Below are positions 1 through 12,125 of a stretch of 64,000 bases of DNA, piece by piece (the stretch's first letter is position 1; each line of letters starts with the position of its first letter). The stretch spans positions 52,369,949-52,433,948 of the forward strand of contig OY987298.1 in assembly GCA_963920635.1 (NCBI GenBank), read 5' to 3'. A program made the translations under genes and the position numbers. The notes under the pieces are model-generated. The model saw nothing but the letters and a program-made list of their open reading frames with translations. It was not told the DNA's origin and ran no database searches. The DNA comes from Pseudeuparius sepicola (lineage: Eukaryota; Arthropoda; Insecta; Coleoptera; Anthribidae).

Positions 1-13
1 TATTTGGGATTAA

Positions 14-33
14 CATTATGTGATCACATAATG
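14..33. repeat. 20-bp perfect palindrome
   Basis: Ten bases from position 14 are followed directly by their exact reverse complement, with centre TGATCA. It is isolated, and no element ends were recognised around it. Confidence 0.5.
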
Positions 34-750
34 ATGGGATGCCGTTCCTGGTTTCGCAGTGGCGTACTATTTTAAAATAGTATAAATTGAATATTAAAAT
101 TGCATAATACATTTTAGTCTTATTCATGTTTAATCATGTTAATGTCTTCTTTGCAAAGTTTAGGAATCCTTATAAATATAGCAATTCTAATTTTAAATTT
201 CCACTTATAATATGAAGAAGTAGAGGTATACCTACCTACCTACTATGCCTATGCTCTTTGGTGCAAGACCTCAAAAGTGAAGTTGAATAAAAACAGAACA
301 CAATTTGTATCTAAAATGTAAATTAAATTATAAAATTACTCGCCCACGGAAAGATATCCTCAAAGTTTTAGTTTAGGCAGGCAGGGAAGAGCCTTAAGCT
401 GCACAGCTAACTAAAATACCTCACTCAAAAAAGTATCAAAGCACCACACCCTGTGTTAGATATCAATATATTGTGTCAAAACTTGGAGCCTAAATATGGC
501 GGTTTACGTCTCGTGTATCTTATCATTCTGCCCAGTTTAATGAAAACGCCGTATATACAAAAACATGGTTTTGAGATAGTTGAGGTTTTGTGTTTTGCCT
601 TCTGCCATCCACAATAATTTTTAAATATCGAAAGTAATTTTTTTTCTCAGTGCCAATTGCAGCGCTCTGACTTTTGGCGTGCGACTCATTACGCGCTCTG
701 ACATCAGCCCATGGCGCGATATTCAAAATTCTGAAAATAAAAAAAAAATC
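34..750. other. no recognisable gene
   Basis: AT-rich DNA with short TACC repeats near 229-243. The open frames here are short, carry no recognisable domain and look like chance. Nothing else seen. Confidence 0.5.
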
Positions 751-815
751 CGCCGGTTACAGGATTTGAACCTAGGGCTATCGAAGTTCTGACCAACTGA
801 GCCGTTGAGGCACTA
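751..815 (-). repeat. decayed tRNA-like sequence (possible SINE head)
   Basis: On the minus strand there is an A-box-like GGCTCAGTTGG and, about 40 bases on, a B-box-like GGTTCAAATCC, followed by a T-run resembling a Pol III terminator. Spacing and order fit a tRNA or SINE head. The anticodon arm is too short and the acceptor ends do not pair, so a working tRNA is unlikely. Confidence 0.45.
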
Positions 816-1058
816 ACAGAAAAATCTTTACACTGCCTAAACAGCTCAATTGGAAATTTGACAGGTAACAGTAAACATCTTTCCACGGTTGTTTCATTAT
901 TTTACCGTTGAAAGCCTACTTGTTGAAAGGGCGCGCTTCCAATTATACACATGAAATCATAAAAGCTATTAGTAATTGATAACTACTTAAGTAAATCATT
1001 AAGTGTTATATATTTTTGGAATGGTAATTTTTCGCTCTATTAAAAAATGCAAAAATAT

Positions 1059-1403
1059 ATAGGGTGTTCCATTTAAAAAATAATATTTTTTATCCGTAAC
1101 TCTTAAACCATTGACTAGAAAAAAATGTGTTAGCAGCATTGGATTCTACGTAAAAAAGTGCTTTAAGAATGTTTTTACAGAAACACAAAATTTTCAACCC
1201 GAAAAAAGTAACGGCCAATTTTCGAAAACGCACATTTTCGAAAAACGCCCTGTAAGTCAAGAACGGTGACAGATATCGATTTGAGGTTTTTGCCATTAAG
1301 TTTATCATAAAAAATAAGCCTCGGACACCAATATCAGTTTTCGTCTATCTCCATCAAAAATAGGAGTTTCCCTTTAAAAGTGTCCAATTTGGCCCACCCT
1401 GTA
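1059..1403. mobile_element. short TIR element (MITE-like)
   Basis: The left end TATAGGGTGTTCCATTT and the reverse complement of the right end (GTACAGGGTGGGCCAAATT) match over about 18 bases with a few mismatches. The 345-bp interior is non-coding. The CAGGGTG-type terminus recurs elsewhere in the window, for example at 58089 and 62041. Confidence 0.45.
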
Positions 1404-1404
1404 C

Positions 1405-2990
1405 ATAGCGCACGATGACAGAGGCTTTGGCAGGGTTTGACACTAAAGACGCGTTTTATTACGACTCCATTCTCTCCGAGTAGCAACTTTTCAGCGTTTT
1501 AGTGCCTTCTCTCGTCTCTATATACAGTCTGGAGGCAGTAGGAGAAATAAGAGAAATCACAGAGAACCAAGATTAGGTTAAGAAGTATTTTTTATTTATT
1601 AAACATGTCAATGAAAATTGTGACCAAATAATAAATACTTCTCGGTCTGGTGCATTCTACCTTTAGGTACTCATGAAAAAAAAAACGCAAGAAGTAGCTG
1701 AAGCAAAGTAGCTGCACCACAGAATTTTCCACCATGAATACTGTGTTGTGGCAGAGGGTGTTGTGACCTGTGCGATTTATTGGATTCTGATGATTGTCCA
1801 TTTTATGGTACAATAAAGAAAGTAAGTATTTGCCTTTATTTCTCATACACAAATCTGAAAACAATATACTTCAAACTTCCTTATTTATGAAACAAAACCG
1901 TGACTATTTCGATTTATATGCTTCTAACATAATTCGATTTCAGCCAAAACATACAAAGTTGTTACTGAGGTGCAAAATGTGGACAAACCAGCTTGACTAA
2001 CATTTTAGCCATGATCGTATGATCATAAATATGAAGTAGTTACTGAGATCTAGGGTAAACTAGCCCCATCACCATGTTATCCATCAGCTACTGGCCATGT
2101 TAAAAGCGCAGTAAGAAATCAAAATCAAAACTCAAAACCGTTCAGTTTCAGTCACATCCATTATTTTGATTTCCACAGGCACATACGAAGATGTTGAATA
2201 AAGTGCGAAACGTAAATATACTGGCCTCAATGATTTCTTCACAATCTACTATAGCAAGAAAGTCGTGCTTGGGTGTTCCCATGCTCGTTTACCGCACGTA
2301 GTAGCCTGTTTTGCCCTTGTCATGGATGCTAGCTACGGCGAAGGGCCACCACCCACCGCATCCCAAAATGCTGGCTGCCAGTTATTGGGCCCACCCTGTA
2401 GGAGGCAACCTCACCTTATCTTGTAGAGAAAAATTCTAGTTTTCATTTGGCTTCGAATTCATTTAATAACCTTACGAAAGTTGAAAGTCACCAAAACAAT
2501 ACCACTTTACTGGCGGCTGCCAATGCGAAGGAACTACTTAAGAGGTTGCAACCCCTTTTTTATTGTTTCTCCATGGGCCTTTTTTTCGATGATACCTATA
2601 TTTTGTGCTATAAGCTTATGAGAGTAGATTTGCTTAAAAATTAACAATATCAATTGAGGCAACCTACTCGCTTCAAGTAAAGAAATATGCTCTCTACATT
2701 TTATATAACATCTTATTCTATAAGCTTATGAGTGTTGAAATCATGGGGTCGGCTCTCATACTATATACAGATAAAAAATATTACTTTTTAAGATGGTGGT
2801 GAGGGCCATAACATGAAGTTTACTTACTAACAGAACCAGACATGTAAAACTGAATTAAAGTGTTCCACAATACTGTGTCTTCATGCTACGGAAGAAGACC
2901 ACATTTATTATGGATAAATGAGATTTTTTTTAGTTAGTATCTAAGAAATGGGTGATTACACAAATGATGTTAGTGTGGTACTGTTAGAAA
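1405..2990. other. no recognisable gene
   Basis: Short open frames only, none with recognisable domains. A single TIR-like end (CCCACCCTGTA) occurs near 2390 without a visible partner. Confidence 0.4.
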
Positions 2991-2999
2991 ACATGTGTT

Positions 3000-3474
3000 T
3001 TTAGTAATATTTTTTTTATGATTCCACGAATATTGGAAGGAGGCACGATTGTCGCCATCTATGAGTGAGGAGGGGAACTATTTAACAAACAAAACGGAGA
3101 AGTGAATACACAAAGTTAGATGAGGTACATGTTTCCTACCTTTATGTTTTCGCTTCTCCTTTTGTTTGTTAAATGGTTCCCCTCCTCGCTCATAGATTGC
3201 GACTTATGGAATCCCTAGTTAGCCAATGTGTGACAGAGTCATAAGGATACGAGAGCATAATTGGATACAAGCCGCAGATGGCACCACAAATTAAAGTGGC
3301 CCAGTCATTGCCTACTTTCTATTTTCTTCTATTTATTTTTTTGCCAAATCTGTCCCCTGTATCTATTGTATTACTGTCATGTCCACATGTCAGTGTCAGA
3401 CATTGTCTAACTAGAGTATCCATAAACAAGGCTCCTTCCAATATACGGGAAATCATAAAAAAATTATTACTACA
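3000..3474. mobile_element. nested foldback element
   Basis: Outer arms 3000-3044 and 3431-3474 are inverted copies sharing ATATTGGAAGGAG and a T-rich flank with TATGATT. A second inverted pair, 3053-3115 and 3141-3201, forms a roughly 60-bp stem containing AACAAACAAAA. No coding sequence was seen. The arms differ at several bases, so the copy is old. Confidence 0.6.
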
Positions 3475-3559
3475 GACTAACTAGTAATACAGACAATTCC
3501 CTAGCGACGTGTCAAAATGAGACTTACTTTTTAGTGAAATATCTTCTAAAGACATAAAA

Positions 3560-3862
3560 TAAACTATGTTTCAATCATGTAGGTCAATTTATTCTTTTAT
3601 TATTAATGCGACGTTTCGACCCTCATCGTTGGTATACCAACATCGTTTGTGTACTCAACCATGGCACCTTAAACAATTAAAAGTTTCCCTTTTCCACAAA
3701 AAAAATTCGTCTTTTTATGCAACATGAAGACATAATAACATACAATATTTTAATACAGTTCTTTAATTTTAATCTGTAGCCCGAGGATGACCACAATGAG
3801 GGTCAAAACGTCGCATTAATAATAAAAGAATACATTCACCTACATGATAGAAACATAGTTTT
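3560..3862. mobile_element. Penelope-type terminal repeats in inverted orientation
   Basis: Arms 3560-3630 and 3797-3862 are inverted copies. Each carries a sequence ending in the GAAACGTCGCATTAAT type of motif next to a GAGGGTC stem, resembling the decayed 3' part of a hammerhead ribozyme as found in Penelope-like elements. The right copy has AAAAC in place of GAAAC. No coding sequence remains between the arms. Confidence 0.45.
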
Positions 3863-4423
3863 ACACTAATCTAATTGATTCATACGGGCGTACACATTTC
3901 AATAATGTATGACCAACATTTGGTTTAATGTATTTATTTAACTGAGTTTGTATATATTGTTTGTTACCGTGTGTGTGTTTATCTATATAGTGTTTAATAC
4001 TCGAATGACGGGTCAGAAAAGGATAAGTTTTTATTAAAAAGGGGAAAAAATCCTAATGATAGGAACGTTGGCTGTGTTTGGTTTGTCGTATTAATGCATT
4101 TTAAATTCTATATTGATCTGTTGGTCGTCAGTGGGGTTTTTAATAATTGTTGCGAGTAGCAATTTTTTTAAATAATTTGACAAGATGTCTGTTTCAACAC
4201 AAGGCTTGTGCCGAAATTCAAATGCATTAAACTGAATTTAATTGAGGTAAGTTGTCCTAGTTTGTATTTTTTATTTTTTTATTTTTATTTGTATCAGAAT
4301 AATCTAGTGACCTATGTTTTCTTGTGTTTGTTGTTTTTTAATGTAATTCTTAAACTTTTACACTGCATGTTACCTGCTACTTGGAAGGTTTCCATATTTT
4401 TTATATTTTTTATATTTTGTAGC

Positions 4424-4460
4424 CTTGAAGAAGTCGTAATATAACGACGAAACGTCGGCA
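4424..4460 (+). ncRNA. hammerhead-like motif of a Penelope-type terminus
   Basis: TTGAAGA is followed by a perfect 5-bp stem (GTCGT at 4433-4437, ACGAC at 4444-4448) and then GAAAC at 4449-4453. This is the CUGANGA-stem II-GAAA layout with one core base changed (U for C). Stem I and the cleavage site were not established, so activity is doubtful. Confidence 0.35.
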
Positions 4461-4469
4461 AAATTTAGA

Positions 4470-6260
4470 CCAGTTTTTTTGTTGCTTATGCATAGTCCTA
4501 ACCTTGTTATCCAGTACAACTATCAAATAATATATGTTCAATGGATTTATCTACTTTTTTGTATTAAGCCCGTGGGGTTCAGAACGGTGATGGGGCATGA
4601 TGTTTAGCTTCGCCTTCTCCTCCGATCCACAAGTCTACAGGGTCCTGGACAATTCACAAAACGCCTTGTTCATGGTCTTATTATACACGCTGACTGACCC
4701 GGGTGTTAAAACAAGCCTTTTTTATTTTAAGTGGCAACCCTCTATTATTTGTTTGATTTCTCAAAAAAGTCTTTAAGCTGGGCTAATATTTTGTTATGTG
4801 TAATAATTAGTGTTAATAGCTTGGAGTGGCATGGTTTGCTCAAAACACTACCGCATTAAATTAGCGTGCAAAATAATATCAAAAAGGCATTTTCACTGAT
4901 TTTTATTAAAACCAATTACGTTCAACAAAATATTTCTCAACCAATAAATAGCACATAACAATATTCTAAAGTACCTGTAATGATTTATTTTTTAATATTT
5001 ATTTTATTTTGTAGATTAATTTTTTATTGGTTTTATTTTTCTATTATTAATAGATGTATATACCTAGATGCATTGGATTATTTATTTCATCAAGCTATCG
5101 ATGGTATTAAATAGTCAACATAACTTCCTTGTGTTGACTGACGTATTAATAAGACGTCTCACGGCTATAGTTTCATGTCCTGGAAAGTAGATGGCGCCTA
5201 TGGTCAACAATGTATTTTGCATTGTATTTTGTCTCAGGGAAGCGCATGGTGAGCCAGATAACTGTCAAACACGACAGCCTTGAGCAGTCTTTATTAAGTC
5301 AGTAAACGTTCCTTGTGTTCGATAAATTATTAAAGAATGCGGTTAAAATTTGGGTTTGGCACAACTTGATTATCTTTTGTCTTTATAACATCCTCTTAGT
5401 TAGCTACATACATTGTTAGTAAAATACCCCTGCTATCACTGGATAGTCAGACTATCAGTTTATAATTTTCAAGGCACAATAAAATAACATATTCAAGTAA
5501 AGCTAAAATACATTATTTGTCACTTCGTTGCTTGGTAACCGTGAATTTGTTCAATACACACATCGACTTGCCAAAATTGGGTTTTCAGTGTTCTAAATTA
5601 TGCAGCTGAAAACTATGTTGTGGATTACCAGACATAGTATATGTAAATGGATTAATACATTTTAATTTTTACATAGCTAAACTGTTTTATATTATATCTC
5701 TTAATTTATGACACATTCGGAAAATAAACCAGTGAAGGTGAAAAAATCGCACGTGCAACAGCAAACTCGTTCGAAATGAATCGTTTTAGAGATATCAGAT
5801 ATCAACATACAAGAAATTAATAAAGGAATCATATTCGTGAAATATTCTCAACAAAGGCCATATGTGCCGGAAATTTCTCTCTCTAAATTTAATATCAAGC
5901 ACTATTTTGCCCTTAAGCAAGACCACTTGTACAAATTGGCTTTTCATTTCAGGTAAAATCACGAGAGCTTCGTTTTCCCTTTGCTCTTGGGGTTTTATCA
6001 GAAACAAAAGAGACCAATTTATACTCTCGATCTTTCTAGGCAAAACAGCGCGTTCGAAAAATGTATTGATAAAATTTCCTGCACCTGTATTTATGTATAA
6101 ATCATGTCATAACAATGTACCTAAGTTGAAAATTATCAAAATTCATAGCGGCTTGGGCTGATAGTCATCACCTGTGTGAATTATGGGTAAATATTTCCGT
6201 CAATGCTCGTAATGCTAACATTAATTTTGGAAGTTTCAACACGAGCAACTATTAGAGTTC
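4470..6260. other. no recognisable gene
   Basis: AT-rich sequence. Two overlapping open frames on opposite strands near 5795-6161 are 82 and 99 codons long, with no recognisable domain. Nothing else supported. Confidence 0.4.
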
Positions 6261-6267
6261 AATTATA

Positions 6268-6382
6268 CAGTCGAACTCGGCTATAATGAACCTCTAAGGG
6301 ATCGTGAAATTGGTTCGTAATATGTTAGCGTTCGTTATAAAAGACTGGCAAAAAATGTCTTGTTATTAGCCGAGTTTGACTG
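6268..6382. mobile_element. pogo-type MITE, 115 bp
   Basis: The left end CAGTCGAACTCGGCTATAA and right end TTATTAGCCGAGTTTGACTG are inverted copies, flanked by TA on both sides. CAGT ends with a TA target are typical of the pogo branch of Tc1/mariner. It is too short to code for anything. Confidence 0.7.
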
Positions 6383-6389
6383 TAGTTCT

Positions 6390-7093
6390 CTTTAAAAGTT
6401 TTTTCAAAAAAGTTCAAAATTTCTGTGGCAAATAAAATGTACGTACATTGCTGACAGAATTCACTAATGTATTTTACCAAATCGAAAACCAAGGGTCAGA
6501 GTACAGTTCAATTCTATGTTATACCATGCTTGCAACTTGCCACTTTTATTGTGAGTCTGCAAGTTTTGTATCCATTGTTTTGAAATAACATGCCATTTCA
6601 CATTCTAACTAGAAAATTCTATAATGTAAAATAATGTAATATTTTTAGGTGAGAATGTTTGTTAAATTACGCAAACAGTACTTGAGACAAGCGCTGGAAT
6701 ATAATTTGGACCCTCGAAGATGTGGGATGGGGAATACCTTATTGTTTTCAAAACGTATTCCACAAATTTCTGCGTCAACTGAATATATAATTATAATAAA
6801 GGTATTAACTTCTGATCCGCATGTATCTGAAATAAGACCAACTTCAAGTGCTGACTATGTTTTGGACTACATCGTTGAACTGACCACAATTTAAGCATTG
6901 TGATTATGAAAATGTTAGAGATGAAATCATGTGTCTGGTTCTGTGCCACCAATCCGTGCAAGTCTTTAGACCAATAGACCTGTTTGCCATCATGACATCA
7001 GGGCATCTTATTGGTCATTATGTTGTCTATAGATAGGTGTCCCAATAGGTGTGAAAACAAATGTTAATAGTTGGTTTTCGATTTTCAGGAAAA
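6390..7093. other. no recognisable gene
   Basis: One 81-codon open frame at 6649-6894 has no recognisable domain and no supporting context. No other structure seen. Confidence 0.35.
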
Positions 7094-7412
7094 CTGCCAT
7101 GCTTGATCTCAGAGATGGTCCTAAAATGAGTTCAATCTATTAATACCCAAGGTGTTTTGGGGTTAATCTAAGAGCATTTTAAAGAATCTTTTAAGAAGAA
7201 AGGGAGATTTACCTTTGTTGTAAATGTTCGACAAATATGAAATATGAATAAGGAAAAGTGCTTTAGAATTGAAAGCTACATAATTTCAGTTTTTGGAAAT
7301 AGGTTTGCAAAACGTGATTCATGCCTTTAAACACTTTTCCTAAATAATAATATTGACTTACCTTAAGTAGACTCATTTTAGGACCATTTCGGGTTCGAGG
7401 TCAAGCGCGGCA
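7094..7412. repeat. foldback repeat
   Basis: ATGGTCCTAAAATGAGT at about 7113 recurs inverted at 7370-7387 (ACTCATTTTAGGACCAT). The flanks also match imperfectly (GCTTGATCTC against GAGGTCAAGC). No coding content. Confidence 0.45.
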
Positions 7413-8005
7413 AATTCATTCAAAATCTCCATAAATACACTGTAGGTATAGGCGGTAATTGTTGGCACAGAATTGCATTTTTGGCATCTACTCAATTTTT
7501 TTTATATATACCAAAGTATTTGTATTACTTAGTGTCCATAACTGATTTTTGTATTGTATAACTTTTATTTTTATTTAACCATTTATACTTTTTGTTGCCA
7601 TGTAGAATTAAGTTGCATAATCATTACCTTCTATAGGGTGTTTCATATTAAGTGTGAAAACCTCCTTAAAATGTTTATTTTGACATAACAGTGTTTCTTC
7701 TTTTATGGTGAAGAGTATGTCTGAGGCGGTATCTCACTCCTCAAGTCTCTCAAACTGGCCTACTTTGATCATGTTTATACCTGCAAAAATGGAAAATTAA
7801 TACTTTTTTTTCAGAAATGTGGCATCACGGCATTATTCAGCACCTTCGAAAATGGTTATGTACCAATTTTGGTGGAAAATTGCTTCATAACTATTTTCAA
7901 AGATTGAATAAGACCGTTGAACTTGATCGCACTAGGCCATGTTTCAGATACTTCAAGGGGACAATATGTCCCTACAACTTATCTTATTCTTCCTACCTCC
8001 AATCA
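7413..8005. other. non-coding stretch with one orphan TIR-like end
   Basis: TATAGGGTGTTTCA at about 7633 resembles the termini of other elements in the window, but no inverted partner was found. The open frame at 7817-8119 runs into the neighbouring MITE and is not believed to code. Confidence 0.35.
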
Positions 8006-8009
8006 TTAA

Positions 8010-8450
8010 CCCTTTCGGGACTGCGGCCACCTGAGGATCTGTGCCCAGTGGACCACAGCAGGAAGCGCATGCGTGTATGTACGGTTCCGGTCCTTAATTG
8101 CAAAACAGTCATTACATAACAACAGATCTTTTCACAATATAAATAATTTTTTGCATGCACCACATGCCAATGAGCTTGTGTTCGAATTTATTGATGTATT
8201 TAAGTGCACTAAGTAAGTTTTTTTTTACGAGAAGGACCACCCAGCTAGATACCATTACTAGAAAATCAGCCAATAACATTAATTGGGGGCATGACCAATG
8301 TAAAGTAGGCATTCCAATGTATCCATAGTCAACGCGTGTCCGTCCGGTTCCAGTCCTTTCTCATGCCTCCCTGCTTGCGTTTATAGTCGGTTCCGGTCCC
8401 ACTGACCCAACTTTTATATGCATGTTCGTCCGGGTCCGGTCCCGAAAGGG
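8010..8450. mobile_element. piggyBac-like MITE, 441 bp
   Basis: The element starts CCCTTTCGGGAC and ends GTCCCGAAAGGG, flanked on both sides by TTAA (8006-8009 and 8451-8454). A TTAA target and CCC/GGG ends are typical of piggyBac. The interior is non-coding but holds several copies of a GGTTCCGGTCC-like motif near both ends, possibly transposase-binding sites. Confidence 0.75.
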
Positions 8451-8454
8451 TTAA

Positions 8455-9271
8455 AGAGAAACTCTTTTAATTATGTTGAAAACAAAAATTTTAATTAAGT
8501 CATTCACATTTAACACTCTATAAATATATTTTTATTATTTGATATTAGATATAGAAACTGCATTTTGGTTGTTTATGTTAGTATGTTGTAAGAAATAAAA
8601 CAACATTCACAAAGTACTTTTATTCACAACAATATTTATTGACTTGAAATTATAAAATTTAAGTACCTACCTTAATTAGGTACGTAAATGTCATTTTGGC
8701 CACGTTATAGGGTTATCCCTTACCGTTTTCAAGATATTTGCATATGTTTTCCTGGTTGGCATTGAATAAGGAAGCGTCTCTGTTGCCAGTTTTCCAACAA
8801 ACACAGAAAACTGAAAACAGAACTCAAACAAATTCGAAACTCTGTTTCTCCACCAAGCAGACAAAATATCGTCGGAGTTTCGGTTTTGCTTTGAGTCCTT
8901 TTCCGCCAAACGAACAGTTCAAAATGTTGTAATGTTATAATTATTTTACTACCTATACTATTCTTATCATTCCTGTTGATATTTTAACATTTTTTTTTTA
9001 TAGAAAGCTGCATGAATCCATTTATATATGAATATTAATTAATATAATTAATAATCTACCTCTTAGCGCAATGTTCCCTTATAATAAAATAAATAATAAA
9101 TTTAATTTATTTCCTACAGGATACACCCAGTTACAGGAAACATAAAAACAACAAACCAACAAACTATACCATTCAATTACAGAAAAAAATAAGCCTTATA
9201 TAATAATGTGATAACTACTACATTATGGTGATTAAAAAGATGGCCATCAAATGCTTGGCATAAAAAAAGCA
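8455..9271. other. no recognisable gene
   Basis: Two overlapping open frames on opposite strands at 8691-8932 are short and have no recognisable domain. The rest is AT-rich and unstructured. Confidence 0.35.
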
Positions 9272-9634
9272 TTACATTACCCACTTAGTGAAAAAGATAA
9301 TAATTTTCCTCCTATCATTCAATGACAATTCGTCAAGTTGGGCCAACAACAGACCATGATCGCAGCCTCTTGGTGACGAATAAAAAATCGATACAATATT
9401 GCTAGTTGCCCCAAACAGTTCCAATTTTTCAAGTAACAAAAAATGATCAATCTGATCAAAAGCCTTGTGTAAATTGGTATAAATGACATCAGTTTGGCTC
9501 TGGTCATCCAAATTCTCACAGATTAGCTGAGATAGGGAGGCAAGATTAGTTACACAAGATCTCTTGGTCATGAAACCATGCCGTTGCAGACAGATTATCT
9601 TCTTAACATTATTGAAAACAGAATCATGTATCAC
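9272..9634 (-). pseudogene. non-LTR retrotransposon reverse transcriptase fragment
   Basis: This 120-codon piece shows the N-terminal reverse transcriptase region of a Jockey/CR1-type non-LTR element: a QRHGF...RSCVTNL segment, then DVIYTNLHKAFDQIDHFLLLEKL. In these families the segment usually reads YTD-x2-KAFD, and that Asp is a catalytic metal ligand; here it is Asn. No endonuclease, YADD motif or 3' end is present, so the copy is a short dead fragment. Neighbouring sequence is AT-rich and gives no element ends. Family assignment is by recalled motif pattern, and the exact clade is uncertain. Confidence 0.7.
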
Positions 9635-9969
9635 AATTTATATCGATCCTCGTGAATACTATACTGCTTATTGCCTAAACTTGTTTAAGGTGATATTTTC
9701 AGAGGGGCGGGTCCACCAAAACTTAAACTAAAATTAGCAATTTTCCGGTACAGTTTTCTCCCCCTCTAAATACATCCTCTGAGGAATCATTTTCTTCGTT
9801 CTTTGCCAAATTAGTTAATTTGGCATTTCAAAATACTTTTTAAATCTCTCAAAAAAGTGCTTCGAAGAATTCAGTGGTCAAGTCCAATTTATTGCCAACA
9901 TGTTATAACTTACTAGAAAAGTTATTAACTGCTTTTGTTTGTTCTATGTTTTGGTAAAATTAAATAATA

Positions 9970-10436
9970 CAGTGACCGGCAGAAAGTTGGACACAAAAAT
10001 TTAATATTTTGAAACTCTGATTTCGATTAATTTAAATTTCTAGCTGCTAATCGAACAAAATTAAAGTTTAGTAGCAAATTCATGAGTTATCCGATGATAA
10101 GTTGCGCTTGCCGTATTTTGTTTTTTTGTAATAACAGGATGATCGAAAAAAAAATACAAAAAAGTTAAATTTCTTTTTTTTTACTAGGTGGGTGTGACTT
10201 TAAATCTGACATCCTTTGATTCCAAACAACTTTTGTAAGTAACTTTTTACCGTATTTTAAAAAATAAGGGCACTTTACTCTTGAGTCTACCTCGTATCCA
10301 AAAAGAAATTTTTAAATTTTGATATGTGCATTTTGAGTCTTAAATGATGCACCAACTTTTATCAAGAATAAAATTTTCTGAGAAATTAATAATAAAAAAG
10401 TTTTCCATTCGTGTCCCAACTTTCTGCCAGTCACTG
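9970..10436. mobile_element. Tc1/mariner-type MITE, 467 bp
   Basis: CAGTGACCGGCAGAAAGTTG at the left is matched inverted by CAACTTTCTGCCAGTCACTG at the right, about 25 bp with one mismatch, with TA on each side. The interior is non-coding. Confidence 0.75.
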
Positions 10437-10784
10437 TATAGTAAAACAAAAAATAATGCCTAGGTCGAAGCTGCAGCAAGTAAAAGTAGTTACTAAGTCG
10501 AAAAAGATTCTTAAATAGGGTCGTGGGGTGAGGAAAATCACGATGGGAAGGTCCGCCTAAGAGCTAGATTTAACAATTTTTCGGATTTTCGAAGAGGAAA
10601 TTTCGAGAGGTATAAAGACAATCTGGGATTGTCTGAGAGATATGAAGCTATTTTTGTGTGGGAAATCGGACTGTTTTTATGTGTCATTCTCTACGCCTCT
10701 ACCTAAAAATTATTCAGAAGATGTCCTCACAGAGTTACAGCGCACCCCCAAAACTCTCATATACCAAACGAGAACAGAAAATAT

Positions 10785-10930
10785 ACAGGGAGTTACAACA
10801 TTCTACAGAGTGTTAAAGTTGAGCAAAATAGGCATTTTAAAGACATTTGGCAAGTCAAATGTGCCATGCGGAATCCCCTTAAAACAGATGAATGGTCAAC
10901 AGGACCACTTGAGTTTTGATCCGGCAGACG
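10785..10930 (+). repeat. dispersed repeat, copy 1
   Basis: Starting at TATACAGGGAGTT, this stretch matches the reverse complement of about 50318-50450, including TTGAGCAAAATRGG, GGCAAGTCAA, GTGCCATG and GAATGGTCAACAGG. A 115-codon frame spans it, but the similarity is at DNA level and both copies differ by indels, so coding is not claimed. Confidence 0.55.
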
Positions 10931-11096
10931 GCGCTGGTGTCCACTTGGATAGCCGCCATATTGGGACTATTCTAAGGGATTTGGGGTGAATTCTAGGGGA
11001 TTTAGTTTAGGAAGCGAAATTTGTGGTGGCGACACAAAATGACATTTGACCATAGCCAACCACAGCCCTCGTGCATTTGACACTATTTAAATTTAA

Positions 11097-11707
11097 CACG
11101 TTAAGCCCCAGGCTGCCAAGAAACGAGTTTTACCTCAGACCAAACAACTTGTTTTGACAACTTTATGTTAAGATGGCTGTTACTGTTTGAACTTACCCTA
11201 GTTAAAATTAAATACAAACTTTTTTGGTTAAATAAAGCTGTGTACCAATATGGCACATGTGGTCCACACAAAAGATTTTTGTTTCTTAGGAACGTCCTGG
11301 ACCGTGCGTGCCATATTTTGTCACAATTAAAATGTTTCTTTATTATAATATTTTTAATGCCAACACGGTTTACAAAAATTTCCGTTCATTCCGTGACATT
11401 TTACCTTTATACAACAATTATAATCTAAAATAAAGCGCAAATTATCCAACGACGTTTACGTGTCAAAAATCAACTGTCAACTAAATAACCTAACCACAAA
11501 ATAATCCTTGTGAATTAACGGACTAAGCGAATTTTTTGTTTACCACAGACCGGATGATTCCATTACACCATAAGGAAATAGGCTAGCTGTGCGCCTGAGA
11601 GAGCCACACCAACTTAAACACAGCCGGCTCTTGTGGCCATATAGGTACACATGGTCTACGGAGAAACTAAAGTGTGTACCTATATGGTGCACATGGGGCT
11701 TAACGTG
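11097..11707. mobile_element. TTAA-flanked MITE with TTAA inside its TIR
   Basis: The left end CACGTTAAGCCCCA and right end TGGGGCTTAACGTG are perfect inverted copies. TTAA flanks them at 11093-11096 and 11708-11711, and a second TTAA lies inside each TIR. A piggyBac-type origin is likely. The alternative boundary at the inner TTAA (11105-11699) cannot be excluded. Interior non-coding. Confidence 0.6.
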
Positions 11708-11778
11708 TTAAGATATCCCTCTAAAACGTGACGTGTGGGCCCAATGGCCCACCTTTCAGTGGGACATATGTAGGTATA

Positions 11779-12125
11779 CAGTGTGGTCATTTAAGTGTGC
11801 AACATATATGGGGCTTTTTTATTAATTGCACAACCAAAATTCAGATATAGCCGAATGGAGGCCATATTTTGGTATTTAGGCATAACTTTTAATTCTAGAC
11901 AACTTTTCTTAATAACATTTTGCTGAATTTTCTGAAATAAGGGTACTATTACTCTTGTACAATTTTTATATTTTTTGACCTACCCTGAATGCTGTTTGAC
12001 TTGCAACCATTCTAAGTGTGTCTAATATGATTATCGAACATGCACCAACTTTCGGGAATATTTGTATTTTCGTTGTGCAATTAATAAAAAAATCCCATAT
12101 GTTGCACACTTAAATGACCACACTG
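11779..12125. mobile_element. Tc1/mariner-type MITE, 347 bp, long TIRs
   Basis: About 57 bp at each end are inverted copies (CAGTGTGGTCATTTAAGTGT against ACACTTAAATGACCACACTG), with TA on both sides. Interior non-coding. Confidence 0.75.

Noticed and set aside
751..815. Functional tRNA gene
   Set aside because: Anticodon arm too short and no acceptor pairing.
5795..6161. Overlapping 82- and 99-codon frames on opposite strands
   Set aside because: No motif, no repeat relation and overlapping in antisense; consistent with chance.
10642..10989. 115-codon open frame
   Set aside because: It spans a dispersed repeat whose other copy differs by indels; no protein motif.
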